NCBI GenBank assembly: GCA_021804705.1
Contig: JAJZHC010000083.1
Location: forward strand, 1-6,449
Direction: 5' to 3'
Length of the DNA: 6,449 nt
Source of the DNA: Pseudomonadota bacterium
GTDB taxonomy: Bacteria > Pseudomonadota > Gammaproteobacteria > Burkholderiales > Ferrovaceae
Part shown: piece by piece, positions 5,854 to 6,449 of the stretch
How the letters are laid out: the number at the start of each line of letters is the position of its first letter
Numbering within the stretch: position 1 is the stretch's first letter
The notes under the pieces: model-generated
What the model was told of the DNA's origin: nothing
Databases searched by the model: none
What the model saw: the letters and a program-made list of their open reading frames with translations, nothing else
Translations under genes and position numbers: made by a program

Positions 5854-6449
5854 TCACTTTTCAGGAAATCATCCTGCGCCTGCAGCGCTACTGGAGCGAC
5901 CAGGGCTGCGCCCTGTTGCAACCCTTCGACATGGAGGTGGGGGCAGGCACTTCGCACACCGCCACCTTTCTGCGTGCCCTGGGGCCCGAGCCCTGGCGCG
6001 CGGCCTATGTGCAGCCTTCGCGCCGCCCCAAGGACGGGCGCTACGGCGACAACCCCAACCGCCTGCAGCATTACTACCAGTTCCAGGTGGTGCTGAAACC
6101 CTCGCCCGACGCCATCCAGGAACACTACCTGGGCTCACTCGCGGCGCTGGGCATCGACCCCACCCAGAACGACATCCGTTTCGTGGAAGACGATTGGGAA
6201 AACCCCACCCTGGGCGCCTGGGGTCTGGGCTGGGAAGTGTGGCTCAACGGCATGGAGGTAACCCAGTTCACTTACTTCCAGGAAGTGGGCGGCCTCGTAT
6301 GCAAGCCCGTGCTGGGCGAGATCACCTACGGCATCGAGCGCCTGGCCATGTTCCTGCAGGGCTGCGACAACATTTTCGACCTGGTGTGGACGCCGGGCAT
6401 CAGCTATGGCGACGTGTACCACCAGAACGAGGTGGAGCAGTCGCGCTAC
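5850..6449 (+). CDS. glyQ: Glycyl-tRNA synthetase alpha subunit, N-terminal 200 residues
   Basis: The frame starting at the ATG overlapping the dsbB stop runs open to the window edge and gives exactly 200 codons of GlyQ, about two thirds of the usual 300-odd residues. GlyQ is the class II catalytic subunit of the alpha2beta2 glycyl-tRNA synthetase, charging tRNA-Gly together with GlyS in the cytosol. Recognisable blocks are FQEIILRLQRYW (4-15), GCALLQPFDMEVGAGT (19-34), the near-invariant QPSRRPKDGRYGDNPNR (55-71), DDWENPTLGAWGLGWEV (114-130) and GEITYGIERLAMFLQG (156-171). No frameshift or missing block is seen. The ATG lacks a Shine-Dalgarno, as the 20 nt before it contain no purine-rich stretch, so translation probably depends on coupling to dsbB. 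glyS is expected beyond the right edge. Third-position G+C is high (about 83% in the first 60 codons, counted by hand). Confidence 0.97.
   Translation, partial: MITFQEIILRLQRYWSDQGCALLQPFDMEVGAGTSHTATFLRALGPEPWRAAYVQPSRRPKDGRYGDNPNRLQHYYQFQVVLKPSPDAIQEHYLGSLAALGIDPTQNDIRFVEDDWENPTLGAWGLGWEVWLNGMEVTQFTYFQEVGGLVCKPVLGEITYGIERLAMFLQGCDNIFDLVWTPGISYGDVYHQNEVEQSRY

Overview
The window looks like chromosome of a Gram-negative, respiring proteobacterium, most likely a betaproteobacterium. The evidence is DsbB and a Tat-exported molybdenum hydroxylase (both need a periplasm), a separate GlyRS alpha subunit (GlyQ), a KirBac-type channel, moderately high G+C with mostly G/C third codon positions, and a dispersed-repeat motif (GGGGACAGACCCC) that I recall as common in environmental proteobacteria. 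The lineage is inferred from style, not from a database match.

Left part (1-1300, minus strand): a tightly packed set reads leftwards, with a KirBac-like inward-rectifier K+ channel, an 11-bp overlap into a NIPSNAP-family protein, and 9 bp later the first 8 codons of a third gene cut by the window edge. A 52-bp divergent intergenic region separates this set from the plus-strand genes.

Middle (1301-5140, plus strand): a secreted alpha/beta hydrolase, then a two-gene molybdenum hydroxylase of the isoquinoline 1-oxidoreductase (IorAB) type. It has a small subunit with two [2Fe-2S] clusters and a large Mo-pterin subunit with a twin-arginine signal. No FAD subunit, cytochrome partner or cofactor-insertion gene is present. 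Third-position G+C here is visibly lower than in glyQ, which suits an accessory catabolic module.

Right part (5141-6449, plus strand): a CAT-anticodon tRNA (elongator Met) with a near-consensus sigma70 promoter, then dsbB and the start of glyQ. Between tRNA and dsbB lies a perfect 19-bp-arm palindrome of a dispersed repeat type. It sits just downstream of a strong Shine-Dalgarno, and the repeat itself is translatable as an 18-codon leader whose TGA overlaps the dsbB ATG. dsbB in turn overlaps glyQ by ATGA. Neither dsbB nor glyQ shows its own Shine-Dalgarno, so one ribosome entry site might feed leader, dsbB and glyQ by coupled reinitiation. This leader/repeat arrangement is the most unusual thing here. 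The remaining genes belong to recognisable families.
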